Made by a program: the position numbers and the translations under genes
From: Burkholderia sp. GAS332
GTDB lineage: Bacteria > Pseudomonadota > Gammaproteobacteria > Burkholderiales > Burkholderiaceae
Assembly: GCA_900142905.1 (NCBI GenBank)
Contig: FSRV01000002.1
Coordinates: forward strand, 744,001-808,000
Direction of reading: 5' to 3'
DNA length: 64,000 nt
The notes under the pieces: model-generated
Database searches by the model: none
The model's input: only the letters and a program-made list of their open reading frames with translations
Told to the model about the DNA's origin: nothing
In this document: in pieces, positions 45,511 to 54,242 of the stretch
Numbering within the stretch: position 1 is the first letter of the stretch
Layout of the letters: each line of letters begins with the position of its first letter

Positions 45511-46027
45511 GCTCGTTCCCCTCAGTCACATTGCCTCGTGTCTTGACAGGCAAGCCGATCACGCGGCCCGCAAACCTGGCCGCCGGCAACCCAGTATGCG
45601 CTTGCGCCAACGCTCGAACGCGCGCCTCGACATCAGGGTCGAAGGCAACCGCACGTGGGCCACCGGTATCGACGTGCAGCAGCATCTGTTCGCCGGCGGC
45701 CACTGGTTCGACGCCCTCATCAGCAAACATCTCGAGGTAAAGATGCAGCCGCTTTGCGTCATGCCCCAGCACGCGCATATCGACGCGAACCTGCGCGCCT
45801 TCCTTGATTTCATGCAGGTAGTTGATATGCGCTTCGAGCGTATAGATCGAACGGCCTCGTTCTTTGCGCACTGAATCGGGCAGCCCGATGACATCAATCA
45901 GCGCATCAGTCGCGAAGCTAAAAATCAGCATGTAGAACGCGTCGCGCAAGTGGCCGTTGTAGTCGACCCACTCGGCGCGCACGGTGTCGTGATAGCAGGG
46001 CAGCGAAGCATGGTGCGGCATGGGCAT
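45503..46027 (-). CDS. cdhB: Betainyl-CoA thioesterase (4HBT family)
   Basis: 174 residues from ATG (a TTG two codons earlier is possible; GAAGGAG lies upstream). Hotdog-fold signature RAEWVDYNGHLRDAFYMLIFSFATDAL with the catalytic Asp, as in 4-hydroxybenzoyl-CoA thioesterases. Position between the carnitine dehydrogenase and hydrolase genes assigns it as CdhB, which releases glycine betaine from betainyl-CoA, the last step of carnitine-to-betaine conversion. Confidence 0.8.
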   Translation of the reverse strand: MPMPHHASLPCYHDTVRAEWVDYNGHLRDAFYMLIFSFATDALIDVIGLPDSVRKERGRSIYTLEAHINYLHEIKEGAQVRVDMRVLGHDAKRLHLYLEMFADEGVEPVAAGEQMLLHVDTGGPRAVAFDPDVEARVRALAQAHTGLPAARFAGRVIGLPVKTRGNVTEGNEHA

Positions 46028-46126
46028 GTGCAATCGTCTCCTTCATTCCTTTGAACGGCACTGGCCGCAGCGATCATACGCCGCCGACGCATCCGAGCGT
46101 GGCGGCGCGTCTTCCAGCACGTCGCA

Positions 46127-47092
46127 TCACTCCGCGGGAAGCAACCCGTGCCGAGCCTTGGCTTCCCCAATCGCCGCCAGCACACTCGTAATGCAATCAT
46201 CCCGATACCGTTCGAGCTGCTTGATCGAGCGCGGCCCGACCTGTTCAGACGTGCCGTCCACCACCCGATTGATCAATTCATCAGTGAGCGGCGGCGCTAC
46301 CAGTTTAGTCCATGGCAGTTCCAGAGCCGGTCCAAACTGCTGCATGAAGTGGCGCATGCCCGCGTCACCGCCTGCCAGCGTGTAGGTCAGGAACGTGCCC
46401 ATGAACGACCAGCGGATGCCCGCGCCGAAGCGGATCGCATCGTCGATTTCGCCCGTGGTCGCCACACCTTCGTTGACCAGATGCAGCGCCTCGCGCCACA
46501 GCGCTTCGAGCAAACGGTCGGCGATAAAGCCGGGCACTTCCTTGCGCACCAGAAGCGGTCGCATCGACAGCGAACGATAAACCTGTATCGCGGCATCGAT
46601 CGTTGCCGGTGCGGTACGTTCGCCGCCGAGCACTTCGACGAGCGGCAGGAGATACACCGGATTGAACGGATGCCCGACGATGCAACGCTGCGGATTCACC
46701 GCCCGTGCGTAGAAATCGCTCGGCAGCAGGCCGGACGTGGAGGATGCGATGATCGCATCCGGCTTCGCCGCGCGACTGATCTGTTCGTGCAAGGCGAGCT
46801 TCAATTCTTCGCGTTCGGGCGCACTCTCCTGAATGAAATCCGCCTGTGCGACACAGGCTTCAATCGTATCGACGAAGCGCAACCTGTTGGGCGTTGCACC
46901 CTCGGCGAGGCCCACACGCTCTAATGCTGGCCACGCATTCGCGATGTTCTCGCGTAATTGTTTTTCCGCACCGGGAGCCGGGTCCCACGCGACGACGTCG
47001 AGTCCGTGCGCGAGCGCGCGCGCCACCCAGCCGCTGCCGATCACGCCCGCGCCGATTGCCGCAAATGTTTTGATGTCGACGATCACTGCCAT
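46127..47092 (-). CDS. cdhA: L-carnitine dehydrogenase
   Basis: 321 residues from [10 protein letters not shown], the usual family length. Rossmann motif [20 protein letters not shown], catalytic segment [13 protein letters not shown] and [18 protein letters not shown], as in 3-hydroxyacyl-CoA dehydrogenase relatives. It oxidises L-carnitine to 3-dehydrocarnitine with NAD+. 76 bp after cdhC in the caiX-cdhC-cdhA-cdhB order. Confidence 0.9.
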   Translation of the reverse strand: MAVIVDIKTFAAIGAGVIGSGWVARALAHGLDVVAWDPAPGAEKQLRENIANAWPALERVGLAEGATPNRLRFVDTIEACVAQADFIQESAPEREELKLALHEQISRAAKPDAIIASSTSGLLPSDFYARAVNPQRCIVGHPFNPVYLLPLVEVLGGERTAPATIDAAIQVYRSLSMRPLLVRKEVPGFIADRLLEALWREALHLVNEGVATTGEIDDAIRFGAGIRWSFMGTFLTYTLAGGDAGMRHFMQQFGPALELPWTKLVAPPLTDELINRVVDGTSEQVGPRSIKQLERYRDDCITSVLAAIGEAKARHGLLPAE

Positions 47093-47168
47093 TGCTGTTG
47101 TTTCCTTTGCTGATGAGTTCTCAGGTTCTGATGCCCGCTGTCGCAGGCGCAACGGATACGCGGCCTGG

Positions 47169-48098
47169 TCACGCGTACTGTCCAGCCACACGCCGCTCCA
47201 ACTGCCGCTCGCCACGCGCGGGCAAGCCGAGCTTGCGGCGACCTTCGGCGGGTGTCAGCGCGCGCGCGCCGAGCCGTTCGATGATCTCGACCGCGCGTTG
47301 CACCAGGGTGCCGTTCGTTGCAGGCACACCTTTGTCGAGCCAGATGTTGTCTTCGAGACCGACCCGCACGTGGCCGCCGAGGAGCATCGCCTGCGCGACC
47401 ATCGGCATCTGCATGCGGCCAATGCCGAAACCGGCCCATTGCGCGCCAGGCGGCAAGTTGTCGGCCATCGCTTTCATCGTCGTGGTATCGGCGGGCGCGC
47501 CCCATGGAATGCCGAGGCAGATCTGAAACAGCGGGGGTGCGTCGAGCAGGCCCTCCTTGAGCAATTGCTTGGCGAACCACAAATGCCCGGTATCGAAGAT
47601 CTCCAGCTCAGGCTTCACGCCGAGTTCCTGGATACGCTGCGCGCCGGCCCGCAATTGCGCGGGTGTCGACACGTAGATGTAGTCGCCGTCGCCGAAATTG
47701 AGCGTCCCGCAATCGAGCGTGCAGATTTCCGGCAGCAGTTCCTCGACATGCGCGAGCCGCGTCAAGCCACCGACGAGGTCGGTTCCCGCGCCGAAGCGCA
47801 TCGGGTCTTCGCCGGACCCGATCTCGAGATCGCCGCCCATGCCTGCGGTCAGATTGATGATCACGTCGGTGCCTGACGAGCGGATCCGGTCGACGACCTC
47901 GCGATACAACTGCGGATCGCGGCTGCCGCGGCCGGTCTTCGGATCGCGGACGTGGCAATGCGCAACGGTAGCGCCGGCCTTCGCGGCTTCGATAGCAGCT
48001 TCGGCGATTTGTTTCGGCGTGACGGGAATGGCCGGATGCTTGCCGACCGTATCGCCCGCGCCGGTGACCGCGCAGGTCACGATGACTTCATGATTCAT
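47169..48098 (-). CDS. cdhC: 3-dehydrocarnitine:acetyl-CoA trimethylamine transferase (BKACE/DUF849)
   Basis: 309 residues from [28 protein letters not shown] with AGGAACT upstream. DUF849/BKACE features: [13 protein letters not shown] (zinc ligands), [35 protein letters not shown]. CdhC condenses 3-dehydrocarnitine with acetyl-CoA to give betainyl-CoA and acetoacetate. Follows caiX after 200 bp of repetitive spacer. Confidence 0.9.
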   Translation of the reverse strand: MNHEVIVTCAVTGAGDTVGKHPAIPVTPKQIAEAAIEAAKAGATVAHCHVRDPKTGRGSRDPQLYREVVDRIRSSGTDVIINLTAGMGGDLEIGSGEDPMRFGAGTDLVGGLTRLAHVEELLPEICTLDCGTLNFGDGDYIYVSTPAQLRAGAQRIQELGVKPELEIFDTGHLWFAKQLLKEGLLDAPPLFQICLGIPWGAPADTTTMKAMADNLPPGAQWAGFGIGRMQMPMVAQAMLLGGHVRVGLEDNIWLDKGVPATNGTLVQRAVEIIERLGARALTPAEGRRKLGLPARGERQLERRVAGQYA

Positions 48099-48199
48099 GC
48101 GTGCTAGTTCCTGTGGATTGAAATGCGCAACTCGATGGATGCAAACCGGACGGGGGCAAAGCCCTGAGTCAAAGTCAGCCACGGTCTGGCCGGCCGCGC

Positions 48200-48301
48200 C
48201 TAGGCGACCCCGTCTAGGCGACCCCGTCAAAACACAATTGGGTCCAGGCAGATCACGTCTATGCCGGCTGTGCCTGGCCGACCCCGTCTGGCCGACCGCG
48301 T
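48200..48301. repeat. 14-bp tandem repeats in the caiX-cdhC spacer
   Basis: CTAGGCGACCCCGT occurs twice in tandem (48200-48213, 48214-48227), and CTGGCCGACCCCGT / CTGGCCGACCGCGT twice again (48274-48287, 48288-48301), the last touching the caiX stop codon. Related CTGGCCGGCCGCGC lies just before at 48187. The spacer RNA is GC-rich and could fold; a role in separating caiX and cdhC expression is a guess. Confidence 0.7.
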
Positions 48302-49254
48302 CAAAGTCCAAGATAGGCTTTCACTGCCGGCAAGCCGTCTTTACCGTCATAGGTCTTCACGCCCGCGAGCCACGCATCCAGGACTTGCGGGTTCTTCTTC
48401 AGATACGCTTTGGCGGCATCGGCAGGCTTCTCCTTGTTCATCACCGACTGCATCACCACGTTCTCCAGTTGCGTCGAGAAGCGCAGATTGCTCACGAGCT
48501 TGCCCGCGTTCGGGCAACGTGTCAGATAGTCGGGGGACGTCAGCGTATAAACGCGTGCTTCGCCATCGTTAGGGCCGAATACGTCTTCGCTGCCGGTGAG
48601 ATATTTCATGTCGATCTGGATATTCATCGGATGCGGTTCCCAGCCGAGAAACACCACCCATTTCTTCTCGCGAATGGCGCGATCCACCGAAACCAGCATG
48701 CCCGCTTCACTCGATTCGATCAGCTTGAAACCGCCCAGGCCGAACTGGTTGTTGGCGATCATTTTCAGAATCGCCGCGTTCGCGCTGCTGCCGGGTTCGA
48801 TGCCATAGATCTTGCCGTCGAGCTGATCGCGGTGTTTGCCGATGTCGGCGAAAGTCTTCAGGCCTGCGTCGTATTCGTAACTCGGCACCGCGAAGGTCGC
48901 TTTAGCACCAGTCAGGTTCGGCGGTTGCAGCACCTGAATCGATTTCGAATCGACGAACGGTGCAATCGCTTTCTCCTGCACGGGCCACCAATAGCCGAGC
49001 GACACGTCGAGTTGTTTGCTCTTCAGGCCAGCGAACGAAATCGGCACCGAGGCCACGGTCGTCACAGGCTGATAGCCGAGTCCCTCGAATACGGTCGAGG
49101 CGAGCGCGGTGGTCGACGTGATGTCGGTCCAGCCGATGTCGGCAAAATGCACTGCGCGGCAGGTGGCGGGATCCTGTGCGAGTACGGGCGATGCTGCGAC
49201 GACGGCCGCCAGACAGGCAAGATGGGCAAGCAAGGCTTTGACGCGTAACTTCAT
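48301..49254 (-). CDS. caiX: Carnitine/betaine ABC transporter substrate-binding protein
   Basis: 317 residues. Signal peptide [31 protein letters not shown], then an OpuAC-like domain ([46 protein letters not shown]), with the aromatic residues expected to cage a trimethylammonium group. No permease or ATPase genes are nearby, as with CaiX of Pseudomonas, which shares the choline/betaine ABC core encoded elsewhere. First gene of the operon, divergent from cdhR. Confidence 0.88.
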   Translation of the reverse strand: MKLRVKALLAHLACLAAVVAASPVLAQDPATCRAVHFADIGWTDITSTTALASTVFEGLGYQPVTTVASVPISFAGLKSKQLDVSLGYWWPVQEKAIAPFVDSKSIQVLQPPNLTGAKATFAVPSYEYDAGLKTFADIGKHRDQLDGKIYGIEPGSSANAAILKMIANNQFGLGGFKLIESSEAGMLVSVDRAIREKKWVVFLGWEPHPMNIQIDMKYLTGSEDVFGPNDGEARVYTLTSPDYLTRCPNAGKLVSNLRFSTQLENVVMQSVMNKEKPADAAKAYLKKNPQVLDAWLAGVKTYDGKDGLPAVKAYLGL

Positions 49255-49627
49255 GACGTTCCCTCTTCTGACACGTTAAACAGCGTGTTTTGAACCGTGC
49301 CGCGGCTGAGCAGGACAGAGCGGCCCGCTGACCTCCGCGATACGGCTTGACTCATGCTTGAGTGGGGCTTGAGTCGCGTTTGAGCTGCACGAATGACGTA
49401 ACGTTAATGCCCCATATTCCTGCCAAAGCGACCGTCAGCGACCCGTTCTTGCTCTCATGCGACCACGAGGGAAAACCAGCATCGTTCATCATTGCAGTGC
49501 AGCATCGATTCGCGCGGTGAATTTTGGTGCGCCTTGCCGGCTCGGGCGCTGCTTGCTACGCTCGCCCGGAATCCCGCGTTCGCTTGCGGCGCGTGTTCCT
49601 CTGTGTCCCTGATCGAGTCTCTCCAAG
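49255..49627. promoter_or_regulatory. caiX-cdhR divergent control region
   Basis: 373 bp with both promoters. Short direct repeats GCTTGAGT lie near 49348-49375 (with TTGACTCAT and TTGAG variants), and TAACGTTA is at 49399-49406. CdhR probably binds here. I cannot place its site or the start points exactly. Confidence 0.45.
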
Positions 49628-50656
49628 ATGCCCGAAGATATGTCGTTCCTGCTGCTGCCGGGCTTTTCGGCGATCGGCTTTATGTCGGCGGTCGAGCCTC
49701 TGCGCGTGGCGAACCGCTTTCGCGGCGATCTCTACCGCTGGCGCATTCTGAGTCTCGACGGCGAACCGGTCGCGGCCAGCAACGGTATTTCGATCAACGC
49801 TGAGGCGGCAATCGCCGATGTTCATGAGACGCAGACGGTATTCGTCGTCGCGGGCTTTGAGCCGCTAGCCTGCTATACGCGTGCGCTCGGCGATTGCCTG
49901 AAGCGGCTCGAACGCGCGGGCACGACGCTCGGCGGCATCGATACGGGCAGCTTCGTCCTCGCGGAAGCAGGGCTCCTCCGCGACTCGGACAGCGTGACCG
50001 TCCATTGGGAAGCGTTGTCGGCGTTTCGCGAGCGCTTTCCCTCGCTGAATGCAAGCCAGGAGCTGTTCGAAATCGGCGCGGGGCGCATCACGTGCGCGGG
50101 TGGCACGGCGTCGATCGATATGATGCTCGACCTGATCGGCCGCAAGCACGGCGCGGCATTGGCCTCGGCGGTATCGGAACAGTTCGTCGTGAGCCGGATC
50201 CGGCAGCGTTCGGACCATCAGCGGATGGAAATTGCGGCGCGTTACGGTGTGCACAACCGCAAGCTGATTCAGGTGATCGGCGCGATGGAACAGCATATGG
50301 AAGAGCTGCTGACGCCCGACCAACTCGCCGAGGAGATCAGCGTGACGCGGCGTCAACTGGAGCGGCTGTTCTGTGCGTCGCTGAAGGACACGCCGACGCA
50401 TTTCTATCTGCAACTGCGCCTCACCCGGGCGCGCGAGTTGCTGCAACAGACCGACATGTCGATCACATCGATTTGTGTCGCATGCGGATTCGAGTCTCCT
50501 TCGCATTTTTCGCGGACGTATCGCGCGCGATTCGGCGTGAGTCCGAGAAACGACCGGCAGGTGATGGGCGGCAGAAACGGCGGCGCTGAGTTGTCGTCAA
50601 GCTTGGCATCAAGCGCGGCAGCGCAGACGTCGGCTCCTGCATGGTCGGAAAGCTGA
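49628..50656 (+). CDS. cdhR: GlxA-family AraC-type activator of carnitine catabolism
   Basis: 342 residues. N-terminal DJ-1/class I glutamine-amidotransferase-like domain (MSFLLLPGFSAIGFMSAVEPLRVANRF, GIDTGSFVLAEAGLL) and two C-terminal AraC HTHs (TPDQLAEEISVTRRQLERLFCASLKDTPTHFYLQLRLTRAR, SITSICVACGFESPSHFSRTYRARFG). In Pseudomonas CdhR of this architecture activates caiX and cdh genes with carnitine. Divergent from caiX, consistent with that role. Confidence 0.87.
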   Translation: MPEDMSFLLLPGFSAIGFMSAVEPLRVANRFRGDLYRWRILSLDGEPVAASNGISINAEAAIADVHETQTVFVVAGFEPLACYTRALGDCLKRLERAGTTLGGIDTGSFVLAEAGLLRDSDSVTVHWEALSAFRERFPSLNASQELFEIGAGRITCAGGTASIDMMLDLIGRKHGAALASAVSEQFVVSRIRQRSDHQRMEIAARYGVHNRKLIQVIGAMEQHMEELLTPDQLAEEISVTRRQLERLFCASLKDTPTHFYLQLRLTRARELLQQTDMSITSICVACGFESPSHFSRTYRARFGVSPRNDRQVMGGRNGGAELSSSLASSAAAQTSAPAWSES

Positions 50657-50875
50657 CCTTGCCGCGCACGCGTGGCGACGGTTCGCCGACCGCGTAGCGT
50701 CGCGTCGGCCGTCCGGCGCAGTCGGCGCGTGACGCACGAGACCTCGACGCTTGAGAACCCGCTTTGTCGCTGATTTCAATTTCCTTTCACAGTCATTGTG
50801 CCGATTCCAGCAACAGTGAATTCACTTATTAGGGGTTTACCCTATATAGCCTAACTCCTAGACTGTCATCACTGG

Positions 50876-50897
50876 CTGCAAACAAACAGGTTTGCAG
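50876..50897 (+). promoter_or_regulatory. Hairpin in the DUF4148 gene leader
   Basis: CTGCAAAC and GTTTGCAG form a perfect 8-bp stem with a 6-base loop, about 20 bp before the GGAGG ribosome site. It may affect translation or mRNA stability. A TATATA sequence about 45 bp upstream could be part of the promoter. Confidence 0.45.
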
Positions 50898-50930
50898 CAC
50901 GGCAAAAAACAATCTCTGGAGGTAGTCGTC

Positions 50931-51257
50931 ATGAAATCGCTGATCGAAGCTGTTGTAATCGCCGCTCTTATCACTGCGCCGCTCGCTGCTTTTGCCCAAT
51001 CCAACCAGCCGGTGACCCGCGCCCAGGTGCGCGCTGAGTTGGTTCAACTGGAAAAGGCCGGCTACAACCCGGCGACGGCCAATGTCGACGACTACCCGGC
51101 AAATATTCAGGCCGCTGAGGCGCGCGTCGCAACGCAAAACGGCAGCGCTCAAACCAGCGGTTATGGTTCGGCCACCAACGGCTCGTCGCAAGCAGGCAGC
51201 CGCACCGAAACGACGTCGAGCTCCTATTCGGTTCCGGTCGCCAACTTCGGTCATTAA
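50931..51257 (+). CDS. DUF4148 small exported protein
   Basis: 108 residues from MKSLIEAVV with GGAGG upstream. Signal peptide ending APLAAFA|QSNQP, then the DUF4148 motif VTRAQVRAELVQLEKAGYNPA, followed by a Ser/Thr/Gly-rich tail (SQAGSRTETTSSSYSVPVANFGH). Periplasmic proteins of this type occur in many copies in Burkholderiales and respond to stress; function unknown. Confidence 0.85.
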   Translation: MKSLIEAVVIAALITAPLAAFAQSNQPVTRAQVRAELVQLEKAGYNPATANVDDYPANIQAAEARVATQNGSAQTSGYGSATNGSSQAGSRTETTSSSYSVPVANFGH

Positions 51258-51306
51258 CAGGCGGCGCGAGCAATAGTCTCGCGCTTGTTTGGCCCACATC
51301 GTTGCA

Positions 51307-51348
51307 CAGCGGCCTTGCTTTCACCTCAAAGTGAAAGCAAGGCCGCTG
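51307..51348. terminator. 18-bp perfect hairpin between convergent genes
   Basis: CAGCGGCCTTGCTTTCAC and its complement close a 6-base loop (CTCAAA). No T-run on either side, but it lies exactly between the ends of the DUF4148 and LysR genes and can stop both. Confidence 0.65.
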
Positions 51349-51400
51349 CGTCATTGAGCGTTGAACGAGGCAGTCGGCGCTGCTGGTTTGGCGCAGGCAC

Positions 51401-52309
51401 TTAGCCCGGTACGGCAGTCAACTGCCTGAGTTGCTCCAGCAACTTCACCGCCGGACTCGGCAAAATCCCCTGACGGCGCCGAAACGCCGTCAACGTGCGG
51501 CGTGCGACCAGACCCGGAATCGGCAACGTATCGAACACGCCGGCCGCACTTTCGGTGTCGTACATCGGCGTCGCCATCCAGCTCAGAAATCCCGCTCGCG
51601 TCACCAGGCTTTTCAGCACGGTGATCGAGCGCGTCTCGACCGCAATTTGCGGCATGCCAAGCCCGTGCTCGGCAAACACGTGCTGCATATGCTCGAACGG
51701 ACCCGTTCCACGCGGCGGCACGCACCACTGCTGATCGAGCGTGTCGGCAAGCGATAAGTCCGCTTTGTTTCGCAGCGGATGATCGAGCGCCGCAACCACA
51801 TAGCTCGTGTCTTCCCACCGGCAATCGGCGATCGCCGCAATCTCGTCCGTGTCAGGCACCGCCATGCTGAGCGCGAGATCGATCTCGTGTTTCATCAGAC
51901 TATCCGCCAGCCGGTCCCACACCCCCTCCATGATCTCCACGCGCAGATTCGGCCAGCGCGCGAGCACGCCGCTCACCGCGAGCGGCAGCACGAGCGTTGC
52001 GATGCTCGCCACCGCGCCGACGCGAATCGTCCCTTTCGCGAGGCCGCGCATCGCGTCGATCTCCTCGCGCGCGTGATCGGCTTCGCGTTGCAGCAGGGTG
52101 GCGTGCGGCAGCAGCGCGCTGCCGATCGCAGTAAGCTGCATACCCTTCGAGTGCCGTTCGAATAGCGGCGCGCCGACCTGATCCTCGAGCCGCTTGATGG
52201 TGCGGCTCAGCGCGGGCTGCGTGACGTGCAGCACTTCCGCGGCACGGCCCAGGCTGCCGCTCGCGACGATCGTGGCGAACGCATGCAATTGCTGAAGATT
52301 GAAAGTCAT
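51401..52309 (-). CDS. LysR-family regulator of the benzoylformate cluster
   Basis: 302 residues from MTFNLQQLHAFATIVASGSLGRAAEVLHVTQPALSRTIKRLEDQVGAPLFERHSKG, a CbnR/GbpR-like HTH, with effector domain GTIRVGAVASIATLVLPLAVSGVL. Divergent from the decarboxylase gene; LysR location suggests it activates that operon. An inverted repeat lies 14-32 bp from its start. Confidence 0.87.
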   Translation of the reverse strand: MTFNLQQLHAFATIVASGSLGRAAEVLHVTQPALSRTIKRLEDQVGAPLFERHSKGMQLTAIGSALLPHATLLQREADHAREEIDAMRGLAKGTIRVGAVASIATLVLPLAVSGVLARWPNLRVEIMEGVWDRLADSLMKHEIDLALSMAVPDTDEIAAIADCRWEDTSYVVAALDHPLRNKADLSLADTLDQQWCVPPRGTGPFEHMQHVFAEHGLGMPQIAVETRSITVLKSLVTRAGFLSWMATPMYDTESAAGVFDTLPIPGLVARRTLTAFRRRQGILPSPAVKLLEQLRQLTAVPG

Positions 52310-52322
52310 GCGCAAAAGTAAT

Positions 52323-52341
52323 GCCTTTTCTCAAAAAAGGC
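52323..52341. promoter_or_regulatory. Inverted repeat near the LysR start
   Basis: GCCTTTT and AAAAGGC are 7-bp arms across 5 bases, extended by flanking ATG/CAAT. Suitable as a LysR site controlling the divergent mdlC and LysR promoters. Confidence 0.5.
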
Positions 52342-52409
52342 AATTTTCAATCAACCTCGGGCTTCCGATAATGCACCATCAGGAAACGGCGCTCATCGAC
52401 CGCAACTAA

Positions 52410-52559
52410 TTTGCATGGGACCAGAGTAAGGAGCTTTGCATGGGATCGGAGTAGCGAGCTTTGCATGGGATCGGAGTAGCGCGCTAAAGCGCGAACTCCG
52501 ATCGACAGCTAAAGCGCGAACTCCGATCGACAGCTTAAGCGCCAACTCTGCTCGACAGG
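52410..52559 (+). repeat. Six tandem 25-bp units in the mdlC leader
   Basis: Three units of type A (TTTGCATGGGATCGGAGTAG + CGAGC; 52410, 52435, 52460; the first is diverged) are followed without gap by three of type B (TAAAGCGCGAACTCCGATCG + ACAGC; 52485, 52510, 52535; the last is diverged). The A type contains GATCGGAGT and the B type its complement ACTCCGATC, so neighbouring A and B units can pair. The array ends 8 bp before the mdlC ATG, with the ribosome site (AGGAGACAGG) at its boundary. Confidence 0.9.
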
Positions 52560-52567
52560 AGACAGGC

Positions 52568-54187
52568 ATGACCAGCAACGCGCCCCGTTCAGACACATCG
52601 GGACCCTCTCAACACGCATCGTTCACCGTGCGCCACGCCGTCATCGATCTCATGCGCCGTCTCGGCATGACATCGGTGTTCGCCAATCCAGGGTCGACGG
52701 AATTGCCGCTGTTCCGCGATTTCCCGCAAGATTTCCGTTATGTGCTCGGCTTGCAGGAAGCGGCTGTGGTCGGCATGGCCGACGGTTATGCGCAGGCTAC
52801 CCGCAACGCGTCGTTCGTCAATCTGCACTCGGCAGCGGGCGTGGGCAATGCGATGGGCAACATCTTCACCGCGTTCCGCAATCGCACGCCGATCGTGATT
52901 ACCGCCGGGCAGCAGGCCCGCTCGATTCTGCCGTTCGACCCGTTCCTCGCGTCGACGCAAGCTACCGAACTGCCGAAGCCGTACGTCAAATGGAGCATTG
53001 AACCGGCGCGCGCCGAAGACGTGCCACTGGCGATTGCGCGCGCCTATCACGTGGCGATGCAGGAGCCGCGCGGGCCGGTGCTGGTATCGATTCCCGTCGA
53101 CGATTGGGACCGAGCTGCCGAACCGGTGCCGGCGCGCGTGGTCAGTACCGAGACGCGGGCGGAGCCATTCGTGCTGGAGCAGATCGGTGCGGCGCTCGAC
53201 GCGTGTGAGCGGCCCGCCTTCGTGGTGGGCGGCGCAGTCGACCGGGCCGGCGGTTGGGACGAAGTCGTGAGCCTCGCCGAACGCCACAACGCCCGCGTCT
53301 TTGTCGCGCCGATGACAGGCCGCTGCGCGTTTCCCGAAGACCACCGCCTGTTCGCCGGTTTCTTGCCGGCCATGCGCGAGAAGATCGTCGAACTGCTCGG
53401 CGGCCATGATCTGATCTTCGTGATCGGCGCGCCGGCCTTCACGTATCACGTGGAAGGTCACGGCCCGCATCTGCCGGCTGGTGCAACGCTGTGCCAGTTG
53501 ATCGACGATCCGGCTATCGCGGCGTGGGCGCCGACTGGCACCGCGGTGGTCGGCAATATTCGCCTTGGCGTAGCCGATCTGCTGACCCGGGCCGCGCCGA
53601 AGACGCGCCCCTTGCCCGCGCCACGCGCCGCACGTCCGCGCGCAGAACCGTCGCCATTGATGTCGGTGGCGTTCGCGTTGCAGACCCTCGCCGAGGTGCG
53701 AAATGCGGACGATATCGTGGTGGAGGAGGCGCCGAGTTCACGGCCGGTGATGCAGAACTATCTGCCGTTCACGCGCAGCGGCACCTTCTACACGATGGAC
53801 AGCGGCGGCCTCGGCTATGGCATGCCGGCTGCTGTCGGTGTGGCGTTGGCGAAACCCGGCACACGCGTGATCGGCCTGATCGGCGACGGTTCCAGCATGT
53901 ATTCGATCCAGGCCATCTATAGCGCCGTGCAGATGAAACTGCCGATCACGTTCGTGATCCTGAACAATTCACGCTATGCCGCGTTGCAGGACTTTGCACC
54001 GGAATTCGGTTTTGGTCCGACTGATCCTGTGCAAGGCACCGATCTGCCGGGACTCGATTTCGTGGCGCTTGCAGCGGGCATGGGGTGCCACGGCACGCGC
54101 GTGACCGATGCCGAACGTCTGCATGACGTGCTGCGCGACGCGCTGGCGTCGTCCGGACCGATGCTGGTCGAAGTTGTCGTGGCCTGA
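52568..54187 (+). CDS. mdlC: Benzoylformate decarboxylase (ThDP-dependent)
   Basis: 539 residues from MTSNAPRSD. Ser43 (NPGSTELP), Glu64 (GLQEAAVVGMADGYAQ) and His87 (NLHSAAGVGNAMG) match catalytic Ser26, Glu47 and His70 of the Pseudomonas putida enzyme; FPEDHRLFAGF corresponds to His281. ThDP motif GDGSSMYSIQAIYSAVQMKLPITFVILNN. It decarboxylates benzoylformate to benzaldehyde. First in a unit with an aldehyde dehydrogenase, MFS carrier and porin. Confidence 0.87.
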   Translation: MTSNAPRSDTSGPSQHASFTVRHAVIDLMRRLGMTSVFANPGSTELPLFRDFPQDFRYVLGLQEAAVVGMADGYAQATRNASFVNLHSAAGVGNAMGNIFTAFRNRTPIVITAGQQARSILPFDPFLASTQATELPKPYVKWSIEPARAEDVPLAIARAYHVAMQEPRGPVLVSIPVDDWDRAAEPVPARVVSTETRAEPFVLEQIGAALDACERPAFVVGGAVDRAGGWDEVVSLAERHNARVFVAPMTGRCAFPEDHRLFAGFLPAMREKIVELLGGHDLIFVIGAPAFTYHVEGHGPHLPAGATLCQLIDDPAIAAWAPTGTAVVGNIRLGVADLLTRAAPKTRPLPAPRAARPRAEPSPLMSVAFALQTLAEVRNADDIVVEEAPSSRPVMQNYLPFTRSGTFYTMDSGGLGYGMPAAVGVALAKPGTRVIGLIGDGSSMYSIQAIYSAVQMKLPITFVILNNSRYAALQDFAPEFGFGPTDPVQGTDLPGLDFVALAAGMGCHGTRVTDAERLHDVLRDALASSGPMLVEVVVA

Positions 54188-54242
54188 TCGCAAGCGAGCG
54201 TCACGCCCGCATTCATCAAACTTTCCGCAGGAGACAAACACG

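Noticed and set aside
52410..52559. Possible CRISPR-like array
   Set aside because: The 25-bp units abut directly with no spacers, and no cas genes are present.
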